The position numbers and the translations under genes are program-made. 64,000 nt of DNA. Source: Opacimonas viscosa. GTDB taxonomy: Bacteria; Pseudomonadota; Gammaproteobacteria; Enterobacterales; Alteromonadaceae. The stretch spans positions 1 to 64,000 of the forward strand of contig NZ_JANATA010000017.1 in the NCBI RefSeq assembly GCF_024199005.1, given 5' to 3'. The stretch's first letter is position 1, and the number at the start of each line of letters is the position of its first letter. This document shows positions 29,829 to 39,761 of this stretch, in pieces. Below the pieces are notes generated by a model. The model ran no database searches. It was not told the DNA's origin and saw only the letters and a program-made list of their open reading frames with translations.

Positions 29829-29862
29829 AAAAAACCGAAACATTGACATGTTTCGGTTTTTT
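29829..29862. terminator. Bidirectional terminator between ppc and mdh
   Basis: A 14-base perfect stem (29829-29842 with 29849-29862) around TTGACA. It begins in A's and ends in T's, so it can terminate both ppc (plus) and mdh (minus). Confidence 0.92.
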
Positions 29863-29877
29863 TACGAATAATTAAAC

Positions 29878-30816
29878 TTATTTGTTTACGAAATCAACAC
29901 CAAGTTGAATATCGCCACGTAAGCCTTCTAACATATCGTTTTTAGCTTGAGTTTCAAACGCGCTTAATTCGCCATAAGATAAGATTTCTTCAACACCGTT
30001 TTTACCTAAACGTACTGGATGAGAGAAGAATGCTGCATCTTCTGAACCGTCTACTTGAACGTAAGTGTATTCTACAACGTCACCACCTTGCATTGCTTCA
30101 ACTAATGATAGGCAGAAACGTGCTGCAGCTTGACCCATTGATAATGTTGCAGAACCGCCACCGGCTTTAGCTTCAACAACTTCAGTACCCGCATTTTGGA
30201 TACGTGTGGTTAAGCTTGCTACTTCTTCGTCAGAGAAAGTTACACCTTCAACTTGTGAAAGTAATGGCAAGATAGTTGTACCAGAGTGACCACCAATAAC
30301 TGGCACGTGTGTCTCAGCTACATTTAAGCCTTTTAATTCAGCAACGAATGCTTCGGCACGGATAACGTCTAATGTTGTTACACCGAACAATTTGTTTTTG
30401 TTGTAAACGCCTTTTGCTTTCAACGTTTCTGCAGCAATCGCAACAGTGGTATTTACTGGGTTAGTAATGATACCTACACAAGCTTCAGGACAGTTATCCG
30501 CTACGCCTTCGATTAGATTTTTTACGATACCCGCATTAATGTTGAACAAATCAGAACGATCCATTCCTGGCTTACGAGGAACACCCGCAGGGATCAGTAC
30601 AATATCACAGCCAGTTAACGCTGCAGCTAAATCATCCGCACCAAAACCTTTTACGTCTACCGCTGTTGGGATGTGACTTAGGTCGACAGCAACACCTGGA
30701 ACAACTGGAGCCACATCGTATAATGCTAACTCAGAACCTGCTGGTAATTGGGTTTTTAATAATAAAGATAAAGCCTGACCAATACCGCCAGCTGCACCTA
30801 ATACTGCTACTTTCAT
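29878..30816 (-). CDS. mdh: Malate dehydrogenase
   Basis: A 312-residue NAD-dependent malate dehydrogenase of the E. coli type. The Rossmann motif GAAGGIGQ is at the N-terminus. Substrate-binding arginines are R81 and R87 ([11 protein letters not shown]) and R153, and the catalytic pair is D150/H177 ([16 protein letters not shown]). The ATG has TAGGAG upstream. It is divergent from argR, the common arrangement in gammaproteobacteria. Confidence 0.98.
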   Translation of the reverse strand: MKVAVLGAAGGIGQALSLLLKTQLPAGSELALYDVAPVVPGVAVDLSHIPTAVDVKGFGADDLAAALTGCDIVLIPAGVPRKPGMDRSDLFNINAGIVKNLIEGVADNCPEACVGIITNPVNTTVAIAAETLKAKGVYNKNKLFGVTTLDVIRAEAFVAELKGLNVAETHVPVIGGHSGTTILPLLSQVEGVTFSDEEVASLTTRIQNAGTEVVEAKAGGGSATLSMGQAAARFCLSLVEAMQGGDVVEYTYVQVDGSEDAAFFSHPVRLGKNGVEEILSYGELSAFETQAKNDMLEGLRGDIQLGVDFVNK

Positions 30817-31010
30817 GTTTTTCTCCTAAAATGGAATGGATCATCAATTTTGTGTGTCATACCGTATAGAAAGATACATCGGCAGGCAATCACACATTAG
30901 TTGTAATGTCGGATATAAATGTAGATTAATTGCTAATTTTCAAGCCCTCATGCAAAATAGTCCAATAATAAAAAATAATAATATATCCTAACTACATTAA
31001 AGGTTTGCTA

Positions 31011-31475
31011 ATGACGACACCAAAACAAGAAGTGTTAATCAAAGCGTTCAAAGAAATTCTTATCGCAGAGAGCTGTGGCTCCCAAGGTGATATCGTAAAT
31101 CTACTCAAAGACCAAGGCTATGAAAATATCAGTCAATCCAAGGTCTCACGTATGCTCACCAAATTTGGTGCAGTCAGAACGCGTAATGCCCTCGGTGAAA
31201 TGGTGTACTGTTTACCTCCTGAGCTGGGTATGCCGACAGCCAAATCACCGCTTAAACAACTGGTGTTAGATGTGACACATAACAACGTTATGGTCGTCAT
31301 TAGAACGAGCCCTGGCGCAGCACAACTCATCGCACGCCTATTGGATTCCTTAGGCAAAAAAGATGGCGTATTGGGGACGATTGCCGGTGATGATACTATT
31401 TTTATAGCGCCAGCAGATGTCAATAAAATTGATGATGTCCAACAATACGTGATTAACTTATTTGAGAACGTCTAA
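31011..31475 (+). CDS. argR: Arginine repressor
   Basis: A 154-residue hexameric arginine-responsive repressor. The N-terminal winged-helix domain (about 1-75) contains [10 protein letters not shown] and [13 protein letters not shown]. The C-terminal domain carries the arginine-binding [13 protein letters not shown] segment. A TTG two codons upstream was rejected in favour of the ATG at 31011, which has AAAGG at seven bases. It is divergent from mdh across about 195 bp. I could not find a convincing ARG-box palindrome in that gap by eye. Confidence 0.96.
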   Translation: MTTPKQEVLIKAFKEILIAESCGSQGDIVNLLKDQGYENISQSKVSRMLTKFGAVRTRNALGEMVYCLPPELGMPTAKSPLKQLVLDVTHNNVMVVIRTSPGAAQLIARLLDSLGKKDGVLGTIAGDDTIFIAPADVNKIDDVQQYVINLFENV

Positions 31476-31600
31476 TTTCCTGGCTAAACATGCCAGTGTA
31501 GTGAACCCTTTTACAACTGGCACCTGACGCACAAAAAAAACGTAATCTGTCCATATTTGAGTATTAGCCAAACAGGTTCAGATGAGAAGAAGGGGACCGT

Positions 31601-32452
31601 TCAACGCAGATGTTCAGGAAAATCTAACATCGAATGTCGGTCTCTTAATTGATAATCTTCCACGCCCCAGACCTTATTCACTAAACGCCCACGTTTTACC
31701 GCTTTACGCGCATTAATTGTATCAGCCCAACGTTTGATATGGGTATATTCACCGACTTGTAGAAACTCTGCCGCATCATATAATTTTCCAAGTACCAAAA
31801 CACCATACCAAGGCCAAACTGCCATATCCGCAATCGTATATTCATGCCCAGCGATGAATGTTGTTTTAGCCAGCTGTTTGTCTAAAACATCTAACTGACG
31901 TTTGACCTCCATTGCATAACGGTTGATGGGATATTCATATTTCTCTGGTGCATATGCATAAAAGTGACCAAACCCCCCTCCTAAAAATGGCGCTGACCCC
32001 ATTTGCCAAAATAACCAGTTCATCACTTCAGTACGTTGTGCTCCCGTAGCCGGCAAGAATTGGCCAAATTTCTCAGCTAAATGTACCATAATACTGCCAG
32101 ATTCGAACAAGCGCAGTGGTTCTGCACCAGAATAATCCCATAATGCAGGTATCTTTGAATTTGGATTAACCTCTACAAATCCCGAACTAAATTGTGTACC
32201 TTCGGTTATATCTATACCCCAAGCATCATATTCTGCTTCATGAATACCGAGCTCTAGAAGCTCTTCAAACAGAATGGTAACTTTGACACCATTGGGTGTT
32301 GCCAATGAATACAGCTGAAATGGATGCTCACCTTTAGGTAAATCTTGCTCATGTGTCGCTCCTGAAATGGGGCGATTAATACTTGCGAATTTACCCCCAC
32401 TCGCTTGGTCCCAAGTCCACACTTTAGGCGGAGTGTATGCGTTTTCTGACAT
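31601..32452 (-). CDS. yghU: Glutathione transferase YghU-like (disulfide-bond reductase)
   Basis: A 283-residue member of the YghU branch of glutathione transferases. The family's N-terminal extension VWTWDQASGGKFASINRPISGATHE is intact. The thioredoxin-like domain opens with FQLYSLATPNGVKVTI, and a helical C-terminal domain follows. E. coli YghU binds two glutathiones and shows disulfide reductase activity; the physiological substrate is unknown. The gene is monocistronic and convergent with argR. Confidence 0.93.
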   Translation of the reverse strand: MSENAYTPPKVWTWDQASGGKFASINRPISGATHEQDLPKGEHPFQLYSLATPNGVKVTILFEELLELGIHEAEYDAWGIDITEGTQFSSGFVEVNPNSKIPALWDYSGAEPLRLFESGSIMVHLAEKFGQFLPATGAQRTEVMNWLFWQMGSAPFLGGGFGHFYAYAPEKYEYPINRYAMEVKRQLDVLDKQLAKTTFIAGHEYTIADMAVWPWYGVLVLGKLYDAAEFLQVGEYTHIKRWADTINARKAVKRGRLVNKVWGVEDYQLRDRHSMLDFPEHLR

Positions 32453-32635
32453 ATGTTAATCCTTATACCAACATTGATGATGAAATGTGCCAATACGTTG
32501 CTGGCATCGTGCTTAATTATAGTTGCCCAATACAGAACAATGAAATACTAGACTTAAAAATAAGGATCCCTTTATTTTTCGCATCTAATTGTATATTGTA
32601 GAATAACAATGACTACTTGCCGTCTCGGTATCTAC

Positions 32636-33781
32636 ATGAAAAAAAACACATTAATTCACTATTTAGGCTGTTTACTGCTGTTTTTTTCTAGTGGTGCGTT
32701 AGCACAAAATTCCCAATTGCAGTATGAGCAAACAACACCTATTGCAGCTCAAGAATACCCTAACATCACACTAGACCAGTCCAAGCTAGTGTTAATTTCA
32801 GCGCTAGATTTCGAACGTCTCAGAATCAATCTACCAAAACTCTACACTGAGGTATATGCCAAAACTGGGATAACGATCACTCTACATAGCACATTTGCTG
32901 AAGAAGTCCCTCCCTTAATACATTTTATGCAAGCCACAGCGCAACGACCACATGCTGTGATTTTTGCCCAAGACCAACTGTATAGCTTTAGTGAAATGCT
33001 GTTAGATTTGAGCGATTTAGAACGTGCTGAGCCCAGTCTCACGCTAGCGCAGCAAAAGAACTTTTTACAGTTAAACCAAGGCTTCTTTTTAGCGTTATAT
33101 TTCAATAAAAAACTAATAGATACTCCAGCCAGTGATTTCTCAATGTTTGCTAAAAACAGCCTTGCTGTAAATTTTGGAACAGCGTTTACTACACAGTTAT
33201 TCTGGCATCATAGTGGCTTGATTAAGCGAGACGGAAGCATCAACAAACACAATTTAGAAGGGGCACTCACTGATGCTTTATTCATGTACCAAGAGTTTTT
33301 CACTCAGTCCATAATTCCAGCATCTTGTAGTACTAATACCTGTATCAATGCGCTTTTTCTCAATCAGAATATCCCATATGCCATCGATGGTACGTGGATG
33401 CATGAAACATTCACAGATGCACTTGGGGATAACTTGGGTGTTAGCATCTTACCTGAATTAGATAATGTACCGAGCCTTGCATTGCGTATTCCTCATGTCT
33501 TGGGAGTGTTGTCTGAGCTTTCCCCAGAACAAACAAAGGCCTTAGCGTTGTTTAGCCGCTTAATTATTCAAGAGAGTACTGCTTTTCAAAATGGGTTATT
33601 AGCCAATACTAAACAAACTATAGCATTAGATGAAATTAGCTATGTAGTAAAGGATTACCAAGTATTGGGCTGTATCTTTGAAAAACTGAACCCGCATATG
33701 GCACAGCTAAATACATTGGCAACAAAAAAACAGATACAAGCGTTAGTCAAGAACATGGGGATTGGAAAGTGCTATGAATAA
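32636..33781 (+). CDS. Periplasmic solute-binding protein, probable sensor partner
   Basis: A protein of about 381 residues with a clean signal peptide (MKKNTLIHYL..., cleavage near ALA-QN). Its fold pattern is that of an ABC-type extracellular solute-binding protein, distantly MalE-like: an early SALDFERLRINLPKLYTEVYAKTGITITLH segment, then NQNIPYAIDGTWM. No ABC permease or ATPase is nearby. Instead its last codons overlap the start of a membrane hybrid histidine kinase by 8 bp, so it probably presents a ligand to that kinase. The ligand cannot be told. The start was moved to the ATG that opens the signal peptide. Confidence 0.75.
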   Translation: MKKNTLIHYLGCLLLFFSSGALAQNSQLQYEQTTPIAAQEYPNITLDQSKLVLISALDFERLRINLPKLYTEVYAKTGITITLHSTFAEEVPPLIHFMQATAQRPHAVIFAQDQLYSFSEMLLDLSDLERAEPSLTLAQQKNFLQLNQGFFLALYFNKKLIDTPASDFSMFAKNSLAVNFGTAFTTQLFWHHSGLIKRDGSINKHNLEGALTDALFMYQEFFTQSIIPASCSTNTCINALFLNQNIPYAIDGTWMHETFTDALGDNLGVSILPELDNVPSLALRIPHVLGVLSELSPEQTKALALFSRLIIQESTAFQNGLLANTKQTIALDEISYVVKDYQVLGCIFEKLNPHMAQLNTLATKKQIQALVKNMGIGKCYE

Positions 33782-35567
33782 ACAACGCTATAACCGCAAA
33801 TTAATCATGGTCGGTGTGAGTATCTGTATCATGCTCTTAGTATCATATTTAGCTGTCTTTGAAATCCATCGCTTAAATACACAATCACAAAACATCTCAA
33901 CCATCATCCAACAAGACATTACCACCATTTCCAATCGACTAGCGTCGGAGCAAGCAATCAACACCGAGATTGAAACTTATCTCCAACTCGGGGATAACTT
34001 CCAGAATATCATGGATATGACCGAAGCGAGTCAGTCCAATACCAGTTTAGGTTATACAGATAACTTCATCATCAACGAATTAACCAAAATTCAAATTCTC
34101 ATTGATAACATCCGATTAACCCAAAGCCTAGCGTTATCCATAGCCCGAACACCAGAGGCATTTAGTAGTATCAAAGGGTTGTCATCAATAGATTTTGCTA
34201 GTCAAACCATCAGTAGGGCTGAGTATAAGATTTTATTTAGACGACTCTCTTCATCAATGTTGGATCTGATTCAATATCAAAATACCTATTACCAGAATGA
34301 ATTAGCCATCATGCTTTCGCTGCAGAACAAATACATTTTCATCTCTTTAGGTGCGTTTATTTACGTCATATTGGCATTAATGTTCGCATTTAAAGTGCAT
34401 CTTAAACAAACACGCAAACTTCTTAAGCTTAAACAAGAACAAGCTCTCACTATTTTAAATAATAAAGATAAAGAATTCTTTTTATCCAATATCAGCCATG
34501 AAATCCGTACTCCCCTTAATGGACTATTTGGGATTATTCAGTCTATCGAGGCCAACTATGCTGAACCGAAAAAGGTGAAAAGCTATATTGCTTCAGCACT
34601 ACAATCTTATGATCACATCATGAGTTTAGTGAATGGCCTTTTAGATTTGAGTAAAGATAAAGTTGCTGAAGAACCAATTCGTCCCCGTCCGTTTTATTTA
34701 GCCGATGTCATGAATTTGGTTATCAATGAACAGGAATCTATTGCCGAACAAAAAGGCTTACATCTGGAGTATCATATTCCAGAATGGGAGGCCTTGTCTC
34801 AGCGCATGCTTGACCCAGTCAAGCTGAGTCAAATCATTCGAAATTTGCTGAATAATGCGATTAAATTTACACGCAAAGGTACTGTCACTGTCCATGTACA
34901 CAGTACCGCAGTAAGTGACAGTGTGAAAATCAGTATATCTGATACCGGTATTGGGATCCCTAAAGACAAACTAGCCATCATCTTTGAAGCATTCCAACAA
35001 GTTGATAATGAGTTAGACAAGCAGTTTCAAGGTACCGGCCTAGGTTTGCATATTGTTCATACATTAATAGAACGTATGGGGGGCTTGGTCGAAGTGCGGT
35101 CAGTACTCAAAAAAGGCACAACATTTGAGTTATTCATTCCTTTACCTATTTGCGCAGATATCAAACAGGAACAGATGACTCAGCCAGCACCACCCATCGT
35201 GTTCCCGGAACAATTAACCGTTTTATTAGTGGAAGATAATGAAATCAACCAAATGGTATTTTGTAGCTTATTAGAAAATGAAAATATCAAAGTTATCGTT
35301 GCTGAAGATGGCTATAGTTGCCTAGAGGTTATCGAAAAGAATGACTTTGACCTCATCTTCATGGATATTCAAATGCCCGGTATGGATGGCATTATGACCT
35401 TTGAATCACTACAAAAAATGAATATTAAGACGCCAGTAGTCGCGTTAACTGGCAACGTCATGCCCAAACAAGTCGCCGAGTATTATAAAACGGGGTTTAC
35501 TGATGTATTGCCAAAACCCTATAAGAGAGAGCAAATTTTAAACATGCTAGTACGACACGCCAGATAA
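33774..35567 (+). CDS. Hybrid sensor histidine kinase
   Basis: About 597 residues. There is a membrane helix at about 10-29, then a mostly helical periplasmic domain to about 185 and a second helix at 187-207. HisKA follows with the phospho-acceptor in SNISHEIRTPLNG (H242). The HATPase domain shows NNAIKF, DTGIGIP and GTGLGLHI. The C-terminal receiver shows LLVEDNEIN, FMDIQMPG and the conserved Lys in LPKPYKRE. The ATG has GGAAAG five bases upstream and overlaps the binding-protein gene. No DNA-binding regulator or HPt protein is adjacent, so the output partner is elsewhere. Confidence 0.92.
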   Translation: MNKQRYNRKLIMVGVSICIMLLVSYLAVFEIHRLNTQSQNISTIIQQDITTISNRLASEQAINTEIETYLQLGDNFQNIMDMTEASQSNTSLGYTDNFIINELTKIQILIDNIRLTQSLALSIARTPEAFSSIKGLSSIDFASQTISRAEYKILFRRLSSSMLDLIQYQNTYYQNELAIMLSLQNKYIFISLGAFIYVILALMFAFKVHLKQTRKLLKLKQEQALTILNNKDKEFFLSNISHEIRTPLNGLFGIIQSIEANYAEPKKVKSYIASALQSYDHIMSLVNGLLDLSKDKVAEEPIRPRPFYLADVMNLVINEQESIAEQKGLHLEYHIPEWEALSQRMLDPVKLSQIIRNLLNNAIKFTRKGTVTVHVHSTAVSDSVKISISDTGIGIPKDKLAIIFEAFQQVDNELDKQFQGTGLGLHIVHTLIERMGGLVEVRSVLKKGTTFELFIPLPICADIKQEQMTQPAPPIVFPEQLTVLLVEDNEINQMVFCSLLENENIKVIVAEDGYSCLEVIEKNDFDLIFMDIQMPGMDGIMTFESLQKMNIKTPVVALTGNVMPKQVAEYYKTGFTDVLPKPYKREQILNMLVRHAR

Positions 35568-35568
35568 A

Positions 35569-35596
35569 AAAAACCGCTGCTTTAGCAACGGTTTTT
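35569..35596. terminator. Bidirectional terminator between kinase and receptor genes
   Basis: AAAAACCGCTGC (35569-35580) pairs with GCAACGGTTTTT (35585-35596) around TTTA with one internal mismatch. It starts in a run of A's and ends in T's, and lies directly after the kinase stop, about 40 bp from the receptor stop on the other strand. Confidence 0.8.
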
Positions 35597-35636
35597 AGCT
35601 GTTGTATCTAACTTACGATACTTTAACTTACAATAC

Positions 35637-38600
35637 TTAGAACTTGTAGTTAAAGCCTACACGAACTTCCCATAAAGACGGGCTACGTGAATAGCTTGTG
35701 CCAGGTGCAAAGAATTGTTCAAACACATACTGACCTTGGTCATTAATGTGCGCATCGATAATGTTATCACCAACGAAATTACCTTGCTTCAAGACACCCC
35801 AATCAGAGTTTAAGAAGTTAGTTAAGTTTTTCATAACAAAGAATGCACTTGCTTTGTGGCCTTCGTAGAATGCTGGTAATTCTTGAGAGATACGAACATC
35901 TACTTTAGACCACCACTCTGCATTCTGGCTGTTACGGCCAACGATTTCACCACGAGCCAAACCGGCTGAATCGACGTATGCATCAAATGCTGCACGATCA
36001 AAACCATCTGCATAAACGACATTCGCATCATCAGTTGTCGGGATATATACCAGACCGCGAGAGCTAGACGCATCCCAGCCAAATAAATCACCGCCAGATT
36101 CAGAGAACGTTAACGAGTAAGGCTTACCATCAGATGCTGTCGCATATAAGTTGAAGCGCGTTGTTAAACCATCAAAGATTTCTGTTTTATAACCTAACTT
36201 GAATGTGAAACGATGTGGAATTTCATAATCAGATGTTGCTGCAACTGGTGCATTGACATCAGAAACCGCTACATTAATAAAGTTAGAATACGCTACAGAG
36301 CTAGTCATTGGGTTTGCATCAGACGCATCTGTATAAGCATACGCTGCTGTTGCATCGATGCCGTTATCCCACTCTTTTGATACCGATACAGAAACCACTG
36401 TTGAGTCACCATCGTTGCTAGAATCAACGTTTGTTAACAAGAAGTCACTACCGGCACGACGACCTGTAGTAGAAGTTTCATATGCTGGACGACCATCAGC
36501 TGCTACCGTGCCTGCTGGTGTTAAACCTAAGTCAACAATCGTTGCAGAATTCTGCTTATCTGTGTACATCAAATCAGCACTGATGACATAATCATCTTCA
36601 GTGATGTAAGTCGCACCGAACGAGTATTTCCACTCAGAAGGGATCTCAAAGCCTGGGTCAGTGGCATTGACATTACCGTTACCGTCCGCAATTGAAGTCG
36701 CAGCGACTTCATCAAATAATGCTTGTGGAATATCGTAAATCGGGCGACCTGCACCTGATAATAAACCATTCGCTGCAGATTCAAATAAGCTGTTACGACT
36801 GCGGTCTTGTAAACCAATGTTGGTTACACCATCATTCGAGTAAGCATTAGAAATCCAAACGTTTGGATTACCACCGGCATATAAACCTAAGCCACCACGG
36901 AATTCTAAGTTATCAGCATAAGCCCAGTTAAAGCCAACACGTGGTTGTAATAGATTGATACCATCAACGTTTGCTGTATTAGAGAAACCGTAACGCTCTG
37001 TAAAGTTAGCATTTGCTGTCGGACGGTCATCTGAGCTCCACATGTCATAGCGCAAACCTACCATTAACTGAATCTCATCCGTAAGATAGAAATCGTCTTG
37101 GACGTATAAAGTCGTGGTTGCATAAGAGAAGCTTGCCGCTGCGTCGTCTGGGTTGTTAGTACCCGCAGAGTTGTTGTAGTAAATACGTGCTGGTGTACCG
37201 GCTTCAAAATCAGCAATACTATCGAAACGATATTCACCAACAGTGTGCTGCATAAATAAGTTGAATACATCTAGGTCTTCATACTCAACACCAAACGTGA
37301 TTTTGTGATCGTTGTTCGTATAATAAGTACCAGCAAATTTTGCTGTGAAGTTTTCCCAGTTTAAATCATTAGACTGACGAGAGTCATCTGGACCGATGTA
37401 TACCGTCGCTCCACCGTCAGTACGGATTTGTGCTTCAGCGAAACCAGATGCAGCGTCAAGAGAAGTTTGGCGGTTGTCTAGTTTAGTTTGACCTAAACGC
37501 ACTTCAGTTGAGAAGTTGTCAGCCCAATCTGAGTATACAGAAAGTACAGTTGAATCTAACTCTGCACCACGCTCATAGAAGTGATTAGAGAATGGTAAGC
37601 GGCTAGAACCACCATCAGACTGGCTGATTGAGAAACCGTCATTCCAGTTGTAGACAAATGATGCACGGTGCTGGTCAGAAATGTTCCAATCTAATTTAAC
37701 TAATAATTTTTCGTCTTCGATTGGCGCACTACCTGGGAAACCACCCACGTCATAGTTATACAAATCAGAAGCAATACGAGTGATATCAGCAACGTCTTGA
37801 GCAGAAACTCGACCGTTGTCTAAAGCACCGTACGAGAATAATTGTGAACCTTCCACTTTTTCATAAGAAGTAAAAATGAAAAGCTGATCTTTGATTAATG
37901 GCGCACCGATATTGAAGCCATAACGCTTCTCAGTGTAGTTACCATTGTCGCTTTTGTCACCTTCCACTTCATCACCGCGGAAAGAGTCAGAGGTATAATC
38001 GAAGAATACACCGCCTTTTAATTCGTTCGTACCCGATTTAGTAACAGCGTTGATATTACATGCTGTGAAACCACCGTACTGTACGTCAAAAGGTGCTAAT
38101 TCAACTGCAACCTGTTCGATTGAGTCAAAAGAAAATGGCATGTTTTCGGTTGGATAACCGTTAGAGTTCAAACCGAAGTTATCGTTTAAGCGCACACCGT
38201 CTAGTGTTAGGCTGTTAAAACGAGGAGATGCACCTGCACACTGAACGGAATCAGAACGTGTTTCATCGATGTAAAGGCGTGGGTCAGAACGGATGATATC
38301 TTTAATATCACGATTAATCGCTGGAGCGTTTTCTATATCAGAAAGGTCAAATACTGTACCTGGAGATGTGCTACCGAATACAGATGTTGAAACAGCAGAT
38401 GCTGTAACACTGATCACTTCAACATCAGAAGACGTTTCTAAAGCAACATTCACATCGAACGTTTCACCTAGCTCAAGAAATACACCTTCAACAGTCGTAT
38501 CTTGGAAAGCGTCAGAATCAACGATGATTTTATAAGGACCGCCAACACGCAAACCTTTAAGGTTAAAAGAACCAGTCTCACTAACCACAGTGTTACGCAC

Positions 38601-38768
38601 TGTTCCTGAAGGAACGTGTAAGATTTGTACCGCAGTACCCGCCGCAGGTGTACCTGCAGGAGTCACAATTTTACCTGAAATACCAGAGGATGTTTCCTGT
38701 GCCATAGCACCAGCCGAAAGGCCCACGGATAAAGCTACAGCCATTGCAATACGATTAAATTTAATCAT
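35637..38768 (-). CDS. TonB-dependent receptor, Oar-like, with carboxypeptidase-regulatory domain
   Basis: A 1043-residue outer-membrane protein. The signal peptide is cleaved near AMA-QE. A carboxypeptidase-regulatory-like beta-sandwich follows (about 28-110, ISGKIVTPAGTPAAGTAVQI). Then come a plug domain (about 125-245), and a large barrel ending in the aromatic VRVGFNYKF. This architecture is the Oar-like branch. The plug contains two cysteines (VQCAGASPRF and FTACNINAV) that may form a disulfide. The substrate is unknown; large peptides or glycans have been proposed for this group. The gene is monocistronic, with a 268-bp upstream gap. Confidence 0.9.
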   Translation of the reverse strand: MIKFNRIAMAVALSVGLSAGAMAQETSSGISGKIVTPAGTPAAGTAVQILHVPSGTVRNTVVSETGSFNLKGLRVGGPYKIIVDSDAFQDTTVEGVFLELGETFDVNVALETSSDVEVISVTASAVSTSVFGSTSPGTVFDLSDIENAPAINRDIKDIIRSDPRLYIDETRSDSVQCAGASPRFNSLTLDGVRLNDNFGLNSNGYPTENMPFSFDSIEQVAVELAPFDVQYGGFTACNINAVTKSGTNELKGGVFFDYTSDSFRGDEVEGDKSDNGNYTEKRYGFNIGAPLIKDQLFIFTSYEKVEGSQLFSYGALDNGRVSAQDVADITRIASDLYNYDVGGFPGSAPIEDEKLLVKLDWNISDQHRASFVYNWNDGFSISQSDGGSSRLPFSNHFYERGAELDSTVLSVYSDWADNFSTEVRLGQTKLDNRQTSLDAASGFAEAQIRTDGGATVYIGPDDSRQSNDLNWENFTAKFAGTYYTNNDHKITFGVEYEDLDVFNLFMQHTVGEYRFDSIADFEAGTPARIYYNNSAGTNNPDDAAASFSYATTTLYVQDDFYLTDEIQLMVGLRYDMWSSDDRPTANANFTERYGFSNTANVDGINLLQPRVGFNWAYADNLEFRGGLGLYAGGNPNVWISNAYSNDGVTNIGLQDRSRNSLFESAANGLLSGAGRPIYDIPQALFDEVAATSIADGNGNVNATDPGFEIPSEWKYSFGATYITEDDYVISADLMYTDKQNSATIVDLGLTPAGTVAADGRPAYETSTTGRRAGSDFLLTNVDSSNDGDSTVVSVSVSKEWDNGIDATAAYAYTDASDANPMTSSVAYSNFINVAVSDVNAPVAATSDYEIPHRFTFKLGYKTEIFDGLTTRFNLYATASDGKPYSLTFSESGGDLFGWDASSSRGLVYIPTTDDANVVYADGFDRAAFDAYVDSAGLARGEIVGRNSQNAEWWSKVDVRISQELPAFYEGHKASAFFVMKNLTNFLNSDWGVLKQGNFVGDNIIDAHINDQGQYVFEQFFAPGTSYSRSPSLWEVRVGFNYKF

Positions 38769-39036
38769 GCTAAGTGTTTTCCTGTTAGATTTAATGAATG
38801 TTAGTTATTAATATCTTATCGAAAACCCGACTTTTTAGCGCTTTAATCCATTAAAACTATTTATTCTTTTCTGTCGTTTTCGATGGGAATTGTATTCTAT
38901 TTGAAAAATATGACAATTATATGAAGCAGAAAAAGTATATTTTTTCTACAAAGGCCGTAAATAAGTGATAATTTTGTGACTTTGCTAACGATTTTGCATA
39001 AACTTTCCATAGTTCAATAAAATTAAAACTTAAATA

Positions 39037-39669
39037 ATGACAGAAAATTGTGCCAATCCCTATGTAATTGCTATCAGTGGAGCTTCCGGTTCGGGTAAGT
39101 CGCTATTTACTGCTAATTTGGTGGCAATGTTACCCCCAAATGCGGATGTTATCGTCATACAAGAAGACCGTTATTACCGTGCTCAAGATGACAAACCAAT
39201 GGCTGCTAGAGTCATCACTAATTACGACCATCCTAATGCTTTTGAGCACGACTTATTAAAAGCGCATCTTTTAGCTTTGCGCTCCGGCAAAAATGTGGAT
39301 TACCCTGAGTATTGTTACACGACGCATACTCGAAAACCAGCAACATCCGTTTTACCACCTGCCAAGATCATTATTGTGGAAGGGATCATGGTATTGGCCG
39401 CTCCTGAATTGAAAGATGCTTTTGATTTGACATTATTCGTTGATACCCCTTTAGATATTTGTCTGTTGCGTCGTACGTTACGCGATATTCAAGAACGCGG
39501 TAGAACCATTGAATGTGTTGCAGAGCAATACCAAGCGACGGTTAAACCCATGTATCACGCATTCATTGAACCGAATAAAACAATTGCCGACATGGTTATT
39601 ACCCAAGGCGGTGAAAATCAAGCTGCTTTGCATGTTGTGGCACATCACGTACAATCCCTATTACGCTGA
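39037..39669 (+). CDS. udk: Uridine kinase
   Basis: A 210-residue nucleoside kinase with the P-loop GASGSGKS (about 15-22), the EDRYYR segment, an NYDHPNAFEHDLL motif typical of uridine/cytidine kinases, and a lid region RRTLRDIQERGR. It phosphorylates uridine or cytidine to the monophosphate with ATP or GTP. A concentrative nucleoside transporter gene follows 92 bp downstream on the same strand, consistent with pyrimidine salvage. No clear ribosome site precedes the ATG. Confidence 0.92.
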   Translation: MTENCANPYVIAISGASGSGKSLFTANLVAMLPPNADVIVIQEDRYYRAQDDKPMAARVITNYDHPNAFEHDLLKAHLLALRSGKNVDYPEYCYTTHTRKPATSVLPPAKIIIVEGIMVLAAPELKDAFDLTLFVDTPLDICLLRRTLRDIQERGRTIECVAEQYQATVKPMYHAFIEPNKTIADMVITQGGENQAALHVVAHHVQSLLR

Positions 39670-39761
39670 TCACAGTATGCCCTACCCCGACTAAGATTCC
39701 GGCTCGGTCAATCATGATTCGGGGTAAATAGCACTTAATAAAAACAAAAAAGGCACTCCTT

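Noticed and set aside
38769-39036. Possible small gene upstream of udk
   Set aside because: Only AT-rich sequence with no frame of useful length; it most likely holds promoters for the two divergent genes.
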